Origin: Salpingoeca rosetta
Lineage: Eukaryota > Opisthokonta > Choanoflagellata > Craspedida > Salpingoecidae
NCBI RefSeq assembly: GCF_000188695.1
Contig: NW_004754932.1
Location: forward strand, 820,576 to 845,575
DNA: 25,000 bases
Direction: 5' to 3'
In this document: positions 1-18,562 of the stretch, in pieces
Layout of the letters: each line of letters starts with the position of its first letter
Position numbering within the stretch: the stretch's first letter is position 1
The notes under the pieces: generated by a model
The model's database searches: none
What the model was told of the DNA's origin: nothing
What the model saw: only the letters and a program-made list of their open reading frames with translations
Made by a program: the position numbers and the translations under genes

Positions 1-70
<70 letters not shown>

Positions 71-71
71 C

Positions 72-102
<31 letters not shown>

Positions 103-125
103 GAGAGAGACAGAGAGACAGAGAC

Positions 126-158
<33 letters not shown>

Positions 159-207
159 GCGTGTGTGTGTATTGTGTGTGTATTGTGTGTATTGTGTGTG
201 TGTGTGC
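1..207. repeat. (GA)n / GACAGA tract followed by a (GT)n tract
   Basis: Almost pure AG/GA with CAGA interruptions runs to about 159, then GT-rich sequence with TATT interruptions to 207. It lies in an NPHP4 intron. In the NPHP4 sense strand these are CT and CA tracts. Confidence 0.9.
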
Positions 208-327
208 GTCAACGTTCGCCATGTGAGACAAAAGCAGATGCACGTAGCTACTTCACGACAGCAGTACACGCACGCACACACATACACGCACACACATACA
301 TACACATACACATGCACACGCACGCAC

Positions 328-2352
328 CCTTCTTCCCCGTGGACGTGTCTGGAGCGGTGGATGGCCTGAGCGGAGTTGCAAACGCGGGACCACCGCGCCG
401 CACGGGGGCGGCCAGGTTGGTTGAGAACGACACGGCTCGCTGCTTCTCCGCCAGCACGCGACTGCGCCCTCCCCCCGAGTGCTGTGCCGCTGTTGTTGAT
501 GATGGTTGTGGTTTGCGGTGGCTGCCCGGCGGTGCAAGCAAGCTCTGCCCACGCTTCTGTCTCAAGCGCAAGGAGACATAGGAAAGAGGACAAGCGCAAG
601 CAACAAGGTGAACACATGCATGCACATGTGTGTGTATGTGTGTTCGTTCTTGTGTCTTTGTGTGTTGTGTGCCATTGCAATGCACTGCACCTTCTTTGGG
701 ACGTAGAGGGACTGGGAGCGGGCGGCTGGTGATGACGGCAAGCGGCGACCCTGGGCGACAGCATGAATCGCAAAACAAGCGACATCATGTGGTGCAAAAG
801 CCGCGAATTAGGTCGCTCTCCACGCTCATGCACGCACGCGCACACGCACACATGCACACGCATACACGATACAAGCACGCGCATGTGCGTACAAGCACAC
901 GCACACATGCACACGCATACACGGCACATGCACACATGTACACGCGACAGGCCACAATACCCGCATGCGAGGGGACGGTTCAGCCGACTGTGGGCGCTGC
1001 GCAATTCCGTCTTCATCGTCGCGGCCGACGTGACTCAGGGCCCGCACCATCGCATGCCGCATGCTGTGGCCTGAGGACATGTGGATCATTCGGGACACCA
1101 CGCGTCAGGGTTGAGGCGATCACAACAAACTGGACCACAAGGAGCATCATCAACGCGTACAAACGCCTTCGCACTCTCGCACGTGGTGTGTCCACGGGTG
1201 TGGCAGGTGCAATGCAGTCAGCCGCACATGTGCGCTCACCGAGATTTTCCCCGCGTGTGTGCAGCAGTTCGTCTACATCTGTGACGGAGAGCGTCAAGCT
1301 GCCAATGGTTCAGGGTGGATTGGACGCAAGGGGCGGGACGGCGAATGGTGTGTGCGGTTGAGTGATTCAAGCGTGATCGAGAGCGCAAGGAGGACAGGCA
1401 AGGTTAACACTTACGCGCGTACAGGCAGGCACACACACACACGCACACACACACGCACACGCACACGCACACACGCGCACACGCACATCAACCATGAGGG
1501 TGCGCGCACCTGGCGAATGCCTGGCAGTACTGTTTTGTGAGGAAGACGCGGCTGTCGCGGTCAAGCTGCTGCGCAGTGAACAGCAAATCGTTCTTTGGCG
1601 TCTGCAGTGGCGGGCCTGATGTGGGCAGTGCGTCGCGTGATTGTTCAATGAGCACAGAAAGCAACAGCAGGAAAGTATTGATTTCGTCTTGCACCCACAC
1701 GCGCACAACGTGCAACCATGCACAGAATGCGCAAGCACGTACGTATGAATACAACGCACAAAACGTGCATCAAGCACAAAACACGCCCGAGCAAAGCGAA
1801 GCAAAGCAAAGGACTTGCGTGCACGAATAAAATGAGAGAACATCGTGTGCACGTACCGAGCAGCTCGATGGTGTGCGAGGCCACGGCAGCCGGGTCCTGT
1901 CCGCCTGCAAAGGGGAGGACACAGCCGAAACGGAGACAAAACGTCTGCTCCATCTGCGTTGGCAGCGCGGATATCGACTGCTGATGTGAAAACGCGCGTG
2001 ACATGCGCTTGCCTTGCTTCCCTGCTGCCTTGTCGAAGACGACGGGGACAGCAACAGCGTACAGCAGCTCAAGCGTCACCGCCATCTCAGGCGCCTGCAC
2101 GACATCACGCAATTCAATTGTGCCGTCAAAGTGGAGATGGGATCCACCATCCCCAGACGATGCCTGCGCCTCTGCTGCACGCGTGTTTTCGTCGCTTCCC
2201 TGCTCGCCCTCGCGTGTTGACGCATAGCTGCGGTTCCCACTCTCCTGCTGCTTGCATCGTGGTTGTAGGTGTGGTCGTGGTTTTGTGGTTGTGGCGTTTC
2301 GTGTGTGCGTGCGTGCGTGCGTGCGTGCGTGTGTGCGTGCGTGCGTGCGTGC

Positions 2353-2426
<74 letters not shown>

Positions 2427-4000
2427 TTGTGGCTTTGTGAGCTGGTCAGCTGGTCATGATGAGGGCAGTGTGCAGCAATAACGAAGGCGTCGTCATCCCT
2501 CCATTCGCCGCCATGAAAACAAGGATGCCCAACGCACCACCAGCGGGATCTGTGTTGGCTTCTTCAAGTATGTGAGGCCGTTGTGTACGCCCACCTGCAA
2601 CGACCACAATCACCCCAACAGCAACAACGCAGCAATGGTGGAGACTTGAGCGATGAAAGCGGGGTCACACTCACGCATTCCACGTGCAATCCAAGCAGGC
2701 TGGCAAAAGCACGCACACATGCACGCACGCGCACACAAGCGCACACACGCGCACACACGCAAACCACTTCCACTCTTTGCTTCCTTACGTTGAGGAAGCG
2801 CTGCTTCACAGCAACGCGACGCATGATGTTGCTGGTCTCCTTCTCATCCAAACCAGGATGCGCAGTCGTCACAGACTGCTCATGTGTGTTGCGTGTGCGT
2901 GTGTGTGTGTGTGTGCGTGGTTGCGTGTGTGTGTGTGTGGGTTGTGTGTGTTAAGAATTGGTTCAAGGAAAGCATGGCCACGTTCCACAAGAGCACACTG
3001 CCAGGCGCATCGAGCAGCAGCTGAGGCAGCTTCTTACACATGTACACAATAACGGCACCACCCAACACAAGAAAACACACACACACACACACAGACACAG
3101 ACACAGACAGACACAGACACACATGCGCGCGCACGCAGCACAAGATGCGGTGGTGCACCTGTTTGATGTGGTCGAGGAGCGTCTCCTCAAAGCGCTGTAA
3201 GGAGGGCGTCATCGCAATCTGCAGGTCACTGGCAATCAACGGCTTGGCCTGCTCGGGCGCGGCGTCCCGGATCCACTCCCACGTCTCCGGGTCCTCCTCG
3301 TCGTCGAACATGGGCCGCAGGTTTTCAACCAGGCCAGGCACGCGCGTGTATCGGGACACGAGCATGTTATCAGGCACGTACTTGAAGCGCTTTGAGAGTG
3401 GTGCGGTTGCTTCGATCAGGGCCAGGCTCAGCGCGCCCTGCATCTCTGTTTGCAACTGCAAGCTCTGCAAGCCTTCAATGGCGTGCACCTCCAGCACAAA
3501 GAGCACTTGCGGGCTGCCGGGAAGCATGTCGAGGCGGTCGATGCTGGCGCTGATCTGCTGCGGGATGTCGTCCATGGTCTCGGCCGTGTGCCGCTCGCCG
3601 CGTGGCGGGAACATGCTGACGAGCTGCCAGCCTGCGGCGACCTGATGCGGCAGCAAGGGGACCTCCAAGTCATCCACGCTGTCGTTGAAAGATGGTGCGT
3701 GGAAGACAAGCTCCACGATGCCCAGGCAGTCCTCGTCCTCGATCTTGGTCTTGAACCAAGCGTGCTGCTTGATCTCCACGTCAACCTTACGTCGTTTTCC
3801 AGCGACAGGCACCACTTTACATGGCTCCGATACCCACGTTTTCCCAAACACCTGCTTGCTGCCATCGAAGAAGAATGACACCCTCACGGTCGCGCTCACA
3901 TCCAGATCCTGCACACGTACGCGTGTGAGTTAGTGTGTGTGCGTGTGTGTGTGTGAGTGTGAATGAGTGTGTGTGTGTGTGTGGTTGTGTGTGTTTGCGA

Positions 4001-4037
<37 letters not shown>

Positions 4038-4168
4038 CAAGTATGTGAGTGTGTGTGTGTGGTTGGTGTGCAATTTTGTGTGAACAGGTGAACCTTTCTC
4101 CAGTGCAGAACTCAGCGCAGCGGCCATGAGTGACAACAACCACCAGCGTCATCAAAACCAAGAGACAC

Positions 4169-4206
<38 letters not shown>

Positions 4207-4391
4207 ACACACATCAGTGCTACCTCGTAGATGGAAGGCAGCGTGACATCTTCGAGGCGTTCAAGGTAAATGACAAAGGCGGCAGTGTTTCGGCGTGGCT
4301 TGGCCGCTGAAGGGGCCGGTAGCGGCATGCCCGCACTGCCAAGCACATGCGTGCACCACTCCCTGCTGTCCTCCACATCGTCCGCCTTCAT
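328..4391 (-). CDS. NPHP4: Nephrocystin-4 (NPHP4), N-terminal part, 10 exons, runs off the left edge
   Basis: Nephrocystin-4 is a scaffold of the ciliary transition zone that works with NPHP1 and RPGRIP1L. Exons in transcript order: 4224-4391, 3159-3908, 2789-2875, 2538-2594, 1857-2250, 1510-1615, 1240-1298, 961-1070, 691-750, 328-556. All phases agree, giving 673 codons plus one base before the window ends. Family resemblance from memory of the animal protein: the 250-codon exon 2 begins with the conserved VRVSFFFDG / FGKTW block and ends with VPDNMLVSRYTRVPGL and TPSLQRFEETLLDHI. Exons 3-4 join to give RFLN-VGVHNGLTY, and exon 5 has QAPEMAVTLELLYAV. These lie in the N-terminal C2-like region. 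Exons 8-10 encode a Pro/Ser/Arg-rich linker, as in the middle of animal NPHP4, and are the least certain. The start is the Met at 4391, just before DDVEDSREW, which lines up with the animal N-terminus. The exon 5 acceptor could shift by 3-6 nt. It is divergent from RPL22. Confidence 0.88.
2301..2425. repeat. (GTGC)n/(GT)n microsatellite in NPHP4 intron 4
   Basis: GTGC tetramer repeats grade into about 33 GT units. In the sense of NPHP4 this is a CA/GCAC tract lying upstream of the exon 5 acceptor at 2251. Confidence 0.9.
3929..4214. repeat. Facing GT and CA tracts in NPHP4 intron 1
   Basis: A GT-rich tract at about 3930-4060 and a CA tract at 4171-4214 lie in the same intron, with 110 nt between them. 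In sense orientation the GT arm follows the donor at 4223 and the CA arm precedes the acceptor at 3909-3910. The two arms are complementary. Confidence 0.85.
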
Positions 4392-4582
4392 CTCCGTCTT
4401 CTTCGATAACGGCGGTGGCAAATCCCTGATGTGGCAAGGGCTTCTTTGCCAACCAACAACAGGTGGCAAAATACAGTCTGCTTTGTTGACATCTTCTACT
4501 GTTTTTCTAACCAAAGAAATTTTGGGTGGTATCTGCCCTTGTTCTTTTCGCCATCAGTGCGTGTGCGTGTGTGTGTGGAGTG

Positions 4583-4598
4583 CCTTTTTTTTTTTCTT
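4583..4598 (+). promoter_or_regulatory. Pyrimidine tract, possible TCT/TOP-type start of RPL22
   Basis: CC followed by eleven T, then CTT, about 155 nt upstream of the RPL22 ATG. Ribosomal protein genes of animals often start transcription in such a polypyrimidine tract (5'TOP / TCT initiator). The tract is visible; the role is inferred from position. Confidence 0.4.
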
Positions 4599-4620
4599 GC
4601 CGCCTCGTGCTCTGCCACAC

Positions 4621-4724
4621 CAACCAACCACACCAACCAACCACACCAACCAACCACACCAACCAACCACACCAACCAACCACACCAACCAACCACACCA
4701 ACCAACCACACCAACCAACCACAC
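4621..4724. repeat. 13-nt minisatellite, 8 copies, in the RPL22 5' region
   Basis: Eight near-perfect head-to-tail copies of CAACCAACCACAC end about 30 nt before the RPL22 ATG, so they probably lie in the 5' untranslated region. The unit is 13 nt, so open reading frames across it cycle through all frames (Thr-Asn-Gln-Pro-His). They are artefacts, not coding. Confidence 0.85.
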
Positions 4725-4753
4725 CAGCCACACACCAACCACAGACCAGCATC

Positions 4754-5237
4754 ATGCCTGCGGTAAGCTTGTAGCTCTGATACAAATGGCAGAGATGCCA
4801 ACGCTCTCGTTCTTTTGCTTGATTGCCCCTTCCACAAGTGCGTCCCTTTTGCACAATGTGTAGTATTCCGCGGTTGCATTCATTCATTCATTCATATGAT
4901 GATTGATTGTGATCGTGGGTATTTGCACGACCATCTGCTTTTGTCTCGCACAAAACAACACAGCAAAAGGGTGCCAAGAAGATCGCCACAAAGAAGTTCA
5001 CCGTGGACTTCAGCAAGGTCGCCGAGGACAGCCTCGTGGAGGTGTCTGAGTTTGCTCGCTTCCTGCACGAGCGCATCAAGGTCAACGGCAAGACCGGCCA
5101 GCTCGCCGGTATCGTCAAGATCACCAACACCGACAGCAAGGTCACCGTCGCCACCAAGCTGCCCATGTCCAAGCGGTACGTCCCGACGTGTGGACTTGAG
5201 TGGGGGTGGGGTTGCTGCGTGGTCGCGTCTACACATC

Positions 5238-5269
<32 letters not shown>

Positions 5270-5582
5270 ACTTGTGCAATGTGGGTTCCTGCGCGTGCGC
5301 CCGTTCTACGGCTTGCCTCAGCCTGTTTGTCATGTCGTCCACCTCGGTACTTTATTTGTGTTCGTTCGCTCACTCTGTTTTGCTTTGACTGTACCTCCCC
5401 CCCCCCCCTCATCGAACATACACAGGTACATCAAGTACTTGACGAAGAAGTTCCTGAAGAAGACCAAGGTCAACCAGGAGATTAGCTTGCGCGAGTACCT
5501 GCGCGTCGTCGCCAGCAACCCCACCACATACGAGGTCCGCTACTTCAACGTCGAGGGCGCCGAGGAGGAGGAGGAGGACTAA
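4754..5582 (+). CDS. RPL22: Ribosomal protein L22 (eL22), complete, 3 exons
   Basis: A component of the cytosolic large ribosomal subunit. Exons are 4754-4762, 4964-5175 and 5426-5582, encoding 125 residues, close to the usual ~128. Exon 1 holds only Met-Pro-Ala before a GTAAGC donor. This very early first intron is common in ribosomal protein genes. Exon 2 carries FTVDFSKVAEDSLVEVSEF, FLHERIKVNGK and the end of KLPMSKRY, whose Arg codon is split by intron 2. Exon 3 has YIKYLTKKFLKK, LREYLRVVASN and YEVRYFNVEG, then the acidic C-terminal Glu/Asp tail typical of eL22. Intron 2 contains a GT tract and a 12-C run near the acceptor. A pyrimidine tract at 4583-4598 may mark a TOP-like transcription start. 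Identification is by direct family recognition and is essentially certain. Confidence 0.97.
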
Positions 5583-6044
5583 GCGCCTGCGCGCGTGAAA
5601 CCCTCGCACTCTTGCGATTTGATGTGTGCACACGCACACGCTCCCGCACCATCTCTCTTCTCTCCCGCTTGTTTGCATTCTGCCGAGCGCAGTGCTGCTG
5701 CTTGCGCCGCTTGTCTTGGCGACAGTGTACATGATGACTAGACAATTAAACATTAACTGCACCCGAGCGAGTTGCATGCATTCAACCAAAAGCCAACGCA
5801 TTGAGAAACAAAATCGCAGTGAGTGTGTGTGCGTGGGGTGGATTTGGCAGCGTTGTCGGTTGTGATGGCGTACTGTTGTTGTTCATGTTGTACTGGCTTT
5901 CTGTCACCCACATCACTCCCGCTGTGAATCAACCAACCCAAGCAACACACGCTCAGAAAGCAAAGAGCCCTACACCGTCCACACCATCCACGCACGTGCA
6001 ATAAGCAATCCAAGACCACAAGAGACGACACAATGAAACCACAA
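5583..6044. other. Convergent intergenic region between RPL22 and the ankyrin gene
   Basis: This 462 nt region holds the 3' untranslated regions of both genes. ATTAAA at 5745-5750 is a plausible RPL22 poly(A) signal, 163 nt after the stop. I find no AATAAA or ATTAAA for the minus-strand ankyrin gene, so its 3' end is undefined. No other gene is seen. Confidence 0.6.
5745..5750 (+). terminator. RPL22: Candidate poly(A) signal of RPL22
   Basis: ATTAAA, the most common variant of the AATAAA hexamer, lies about 160 nt after the RPL22 stop codon. It is assigned by position only. Confidence 0.4.
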
Positions 6045-14495
<8,451 letters not shown>

Positions 14496-15037
14496 GGCCA
14501 AGGAGAGAAGGAGGGTAAACACACAATCACAAGGCGAACCAACAACAAACTTGAACAGAGAAGAAAACGGCGGTTGTGGAGAATTGTTGTGAGGTTTTAC
14601 AACTTTTCGACCAGAGCCTGCAGGCTCAGACGACAAACAAACTTGGCAGTCGGGCAGTGCTTGTACCGTCGTGGCGCAAGTCTGCATGCGATGAGATGAG
14701 ATGAACGAAGGTTTGTTGCTGTTGTTGGAGGGCAAGGAGAGCGGGTGGCTGTGCGTGTAGCTGCGTGTAGCTGCGTGTAGCTGCGTGTGCGTTTGTAGAT
14801 GTATATGGAAATGGAGGAAAGGAGAGACTGACAGGACACAGGAGACACGTCGCTGGAAACATGACGTGGTTGTACTCGTGTACTCTTGAGCACCTGACTC
14901 ACCCGCTCATGTACACACATACACATATGTACATACATACACATGTACATACACACACATGTACATACACACATGTACACACATACACATACATGTACAC
15001 ACACACATGTACACACATACACATACACACACACAAG
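14496..15037. promoter_or_regulatory. Divergent region between the ankyrin gene and the membrane-protein gene
   Basis: The ankyrin gene starts leftward at 14495. The membrane-protein exon starts at 15038 and needs a start exon within this stretch. It contains a decamer repeat (14751-14790), overlapping ATG/TGA triplets (14686-14700) and, from about 14909 to 15035, an imperfect CA/ACAT tract that runs straight into the acceptor. No other gene is seen. Confidence 0.5.
14751..14790. repeat. Decamer tandem repeat CTGCGTGTAG, about 4 copies
   Basis: Two perfect copies of CTGCGTGTAG (14761-14780) are flanked by one degenerate copy on each side. The unit length is one helical turn. It lies between the divergent ankyrin and membrane-protein genes. 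Confidence 0.75.
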
Positions 15038-15615
15038 GTCCAGGCGATGTCGTCGTGCCAGCGCCAAACACGTTTGGGATTCTTGTGATTACGCTGATCG
15101 CGGGTGTGGAGCTAATCATCCTGATCATCATTGGCCTTATCGTGTACTATGTGCGCCAGTGGGTACTGCGCATTCGAAAGGCACGCACGAGGCGGCTCCT
15201 AAAGGAACAGCAGGACGAGCAAATCGAGGCGGGTGAAGCAGCCATTCAGCTCCACATCTTCGATGCGCAGGCCGCAGACGACGTCATCTGCAACATTGCT
15301 CGAGCCCGCAGGCGAGCCATCGACTATGCGCGCCAACAACACGATCACGCACACCACAGCCAGAGCCACCACATCCCTGCTCTGTCCCTTGCGAGAAGAA
15401 GAGGCACGGCAGATTCCATCGCCAACTCACCAAGACCAAGGGCAACACGCGCCTCTGCTGCGGAGGGCATTCAGCAACGATTATCCTCGTGGAACCCAGT
15501 ACCCACGGAGATCCAGCATCTTCCCTCATTCCACGCGTCACCGCCACCACGGAGCCCAGACATTGAGCGGATCCCCACCCCAAGCGGCGAGTATATTGAG
15601 TACTGCGTTGTGTGA
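15038..15615 (+). CDS. Small single-pass membrane protein with ITIM-like tail; last exon, first exon uncertain
   Basis: I do not recognise this protein. The exon encodes 192 in-frame codons including the stop, and contains no methionine, so an upstream start exon is required. The acceptor is CACACAAG at 15031-15037, phase 1. A phase-compatible first exon is 14701-14710 (Met-Asn-Glu, donor GTTTGT), giving about 195 residues; an alternative is 14861-14879 (MTWLYS, donor GTACTC). Visible features: a short Pro/Val N-terminus, a strong hydrophobic segment of about 27 residues (FGILVITLIAG through IGLIVYYV), then a very basic stretch (RQWVLRIRKARTRR), so N-outside/C-inside by the positive-inside rule. 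The ~140-residue cytoplasmic tail is rich in Ala, Arg, His, Ser and Pro and ends PSGEYIEYCVV. IEYCVV fits the ITIM pattern (I/V/L/S)xYxx(I/V/L). No repeats or cysteine framework are seen. It is divergent from the ankyrin gene and convergent with CFAP210. Confidence 0.62.
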
Positions 15616-15856
15616 GTGCGAATTTGAAGCGAATAGGCCAGGGACGAGGAAATATACCGAGACGGCAGGTTTTGAGCGGTGCCTTGCAGTGCCGGTGCAT
15701 CGTTGATGTTGAGGCGCACTATGAACGACTTTTGCGCTTGTGCTTGCGTGCACACTTGCACTTTTGCCCTTGTTTTGTAAAAAGGCTTTGGTTGTTGACC
15801 GTGTGCATTCAAGCGTGTGCGTGAGTGAGTGCGTGTGTGTACACATGTCTGCACGC

Positions 15857-15874
15857 CATGTAATACATTACATG
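15857..15874. repeat. Short inverted repeat CATGTAAT-AC-ATTACATG
   Basis: Two perfect 8-nt arms with a 2-nt centre lie between the convergent 3' ends of the membrane-protein gene and CFAP210. Confidence 0.7.
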
Positions 15875-15986
15875 ATCATGAATGCAGTTTCAGTTATTCA
15901 CTGCGTGTGCGTGCAGGCAAACAACTGCTGTCATGAGTTGGCGGGTTGAGTTGCCACCTCAAACAGGGCGGTGAGAGCGAGGCACG

Positions 15987-15992
15987 TTTATT
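15987..15992 (-). terminator. CFAP210: Candidate poly(A) signal of CFAP210
   Basis: AATAAA on the minus strand, about 322 nt beyond the CFAP210 stop. It is the only canonical hexamer I found on that strand in the interval. Confidence 0.4.
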
Positions 15993-16313
15993 TGGAAGGG
16001 GGGGGATTCAATCAATCATCAGAAGAGAGCAGGAAAGCAAACACAAGCACCAGCACTGGAATCGTCGACTGCCAAGCCAATTACGAGCCACGTTCGCATG
16101 TGACGGCAGCAATACAGGAAGAGAAAGGAGAGAGACGGGAAGATAACAAACTCTAGCAGCGTATGTGCGGATCATCATTGGACACAACACAGCCATCCCG
16201 AAAACACGCAAACCACAAGGATATTGAGCAGTTAACAACATCACCGCACCAACCAAAACAAGCAACAGACACGACACCACACGACACGACACCACACGAC
16301 ACGACGTGTATGT

Positions 16314-16619
16314 CTAGTCGGTCCAAGTGAAGCCCAGGCGACGGGTGGTGTCGCCAGGGAAAGGGTTGCCGCGGCAATGGGTCCACTGCTTGCCTTCCTT
16401 TGGCGGGCCGCGCTTCTTCTGTGTATCCGCCAGCAGCACCTGTTTGCCACAACCAAGTAAGGGCCCGTGGTGGTTGGTTGGTTGGTTGGTTGTAGGTTGG
16501 TCGTTGAGAACGGGTGGAGACGTGGGGCGATACAACAAGTGGTCATGTGCTTGCATGCATGCAACGCATGAACCCGGATTTCGTACGATTCCAGCACGTG
16601 TAGACGTGTGTCCTCGTGT

Positions 16620-16670
<51 letters not shown>

Positions 16671-18183
16671 ACACAAGCGCAAGGGCAAAACAGCAACGTG
16701 TGCGCACGAACCTTCTTGATGGCAAACGTGTTTGGGCAGCCGTTGCCCTCGACGCCTTGCAGCTGCTGCGATGTGAACGCAGCAAACGACTGCGCCTCTT
16801 GCTTCTCCTTTGACAGCAGCTCCTCGCGTTCCTGCATCTCCGCCTGGCGCTCGGCCACGCGCTGGCGCCGCTTGTGCTCCTGCATCTGCAGCACTTCGCC
16901 CTGCAGCAGCTGCAACTCCTCGCGCTTCTGCTCGGCACAGTGACACAAAGGCAGGAAGGTTAGCGGTTGGGCAGTTGGGGAACAGGTTGGAGGTTTGGAG
17001 ATTCGGAAGTTGAAATAGCAAACGCGAGGCAGTTGCAATGACAACACTTCCTGTTCATCACTTGCATGTATGGCAACACAGTGTATATGTGTGTATGCGC
17101 GCGGGGATGTGCGTGTACTTGCAACAGTGACATAGATGACATATGACCAACCTTTCGTCGCTTCTCCTCCGCTTGCTTCTTTGCGTCTTCCGCCTGCCGC
17201 CGGAACTCTTCCGCGCGCTAGAGACAAACAAAACACACGCACACAACCGGCTGCATGAGTACAAGGCAAGAAAATGAAGCGACGAAGGGAAAGCAAGTTT
17301 GGGTTGTTTCACTCACTACAACTCAGGCCACACACACACACACACTTGCATACACACGCACACACTCTTGCATACACACACTCACACACATACTTGCACA
17401 CACCTGCTTCTCGCGTTCAGCCTCCTCCTTCCTTGCGCGGGCCTTGCGCTGCATGTCCATCTCGCGGTGCTGGAAAATGTCATCCAGCATTCTCTTCCGC
17501 TCCTGTTCCTTTCGCTCCTCAGCCTGCGCGAAATGAAAAAAAAAAAAACCACCACCACCACGCACACGCACACACGCACACACATGTGAGCGAAATGCAA
17601 GGTATGAAAGGGAGTTAGGCAAGGAAAAGGTAGGAACACGTGTGCATGTCTGTGCATGTCTGTGCGACAAAGGGAGGGTGTGATGGGGTCCTGCTAACCT
17701 CTTGGCGCTGGCGGTCCCGCTCCTCAATCACGCGCTGCCGCTGCTGCTCCTCCTGCTCACACACACACGCGTACATACAAACCAGGAAGCGTGAGAATTG
17801 CACATGAAAGGACACAAATAGAGTGGTGCACAAGCACAGCGGCAACCCTCAATAACCAATGGGGCGACAACAGCCATCACCATGGTGAGTGTGCTGTCAC
17901 CTCGTCAGCGACGCGCCTGACGGACTGTGCAAGCTTGTTTGCGACGTTGAAGCGGCCCTGCTGCACCTGGCGAATGCGCTCCGCCTCCCGCTCCTTTTGC
18001 AGCGTTACCAGCCGGTCGTGCGTCTCCGTGTAAAGCCGCAGCCTGCATTGGGGGGGGGGCAAGGAGGATGGGGAGGGCAATGTTGCTGTGTGAGCGGGTG
18101 ATCTTATCAATGCAGGTGTACTCGGAGAAGCGCAGTCAAGCAAGGCAGCAGTGTATTAACACAACCCCTGTACACGCACACGT

Positions 18184-18231
<48 letters not shown>

Positions 18232-18510
18232 CTTTCTTCTTCCTGCTCTTGGAGTTCCTTCTCGCGCTGTTCGAGCAGCTCGCGCTCCTGCCGCTGACGT
18301 TCAAATTCCGACCTCAAATGTTGTTTTTGCTGCATTGTCGCCACCTGGCGCGCCTTTTCCTCCGCCGTGTGCTTGTTCTGCAAATGAAGCGACGTATGTG
18401 TTTACGTTTGTGTGTTTGTGTGTGTGTGTGTTTGCGAGGTAAGAAATTACATGTCAGTGCTTGGATGGTTTGAGCTAATGGCATGCATAGAGAAGGAAAC
18501 TGTGCGCGCT

Positions 18511-18562
<52 letters not shown>

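Larger units (their letters stand above)
4392..4753. promoter_or_regulatory. Divergent intergenic region between NPHP4 and RPL22
   Basis: This 362 nt region separates two start codons on opposite strands and must hold both promoters. TGGCAA occurs three times (4416-4421, 4432-4437, 4464-4469) on the NPHP4 side, and an inverted TTGCCA lies at 4446-4451. The RPL22 side has a GT tract, a pyrimidine tract and a 13-nt tandem repeat. I see no canonical TATA box or RFX X-box. Confidence 0.6.
15616..16313. other. Convergent intergenic region between the membrane-protein gene and CFAP210
   Basis: This 698 nt region holds the two 3' ends. It contains minus-strand AATAAA at 15987-15992 for CFAP210, a perfect palindrome with 2-nt centre at 15857-15874, and a run of G at about 16000-16006. 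I find no clear poly(A) signal for the plus-strand gene. No further gene is seen. Confidence 0.6.

Noticed and set aside
1..160. Telomeric or centromeric repeat at the window edge
   Set aside because: The unit is GA/CAGA, unlike known telomere repeats, and coding exons of NPHP4 flank it.
2672..2696. 25-nt mini-exon between NPHP4 exons 3 and 4 (CAG acceptor, GTGAGT donor)
   Set aside because: Its length breaks the frame, while a direct join gives the conserved VGVHNG block.
2957..3030. Possible extra NPHP4 exon encoding KLPQLLLDAPGSV
   Set aside because: Exons 2 and 3 join in phase and align to the family without it, and a usable GT donor exists only inside the segment.
4392..4514. Upstream extension of NPHP4 to a Met at 4514
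   Set aside because: It is in frame but would fill the shared promoter, and the family N-terminus corresponds to the region after 4391.
4431..4879. Thr-Asn-Gln-Pro-His repeat protein
   Set aside because: The repeat unit is 13 nt, so every frame stays open by chance, and the region is the leader and first intron of RPL22.
4763..4963. snoRNA in RPL22 intron 1
   Set aside because: A TGATGA C-box-like word occurs near 4896, but there is no D box at suitable distance downstream and no terminal stem.
14751..14790. CRISPR-like or phage-type repeats
   Set aside because: Short head-to-tail eukaryotic tandem repeat without spacers.
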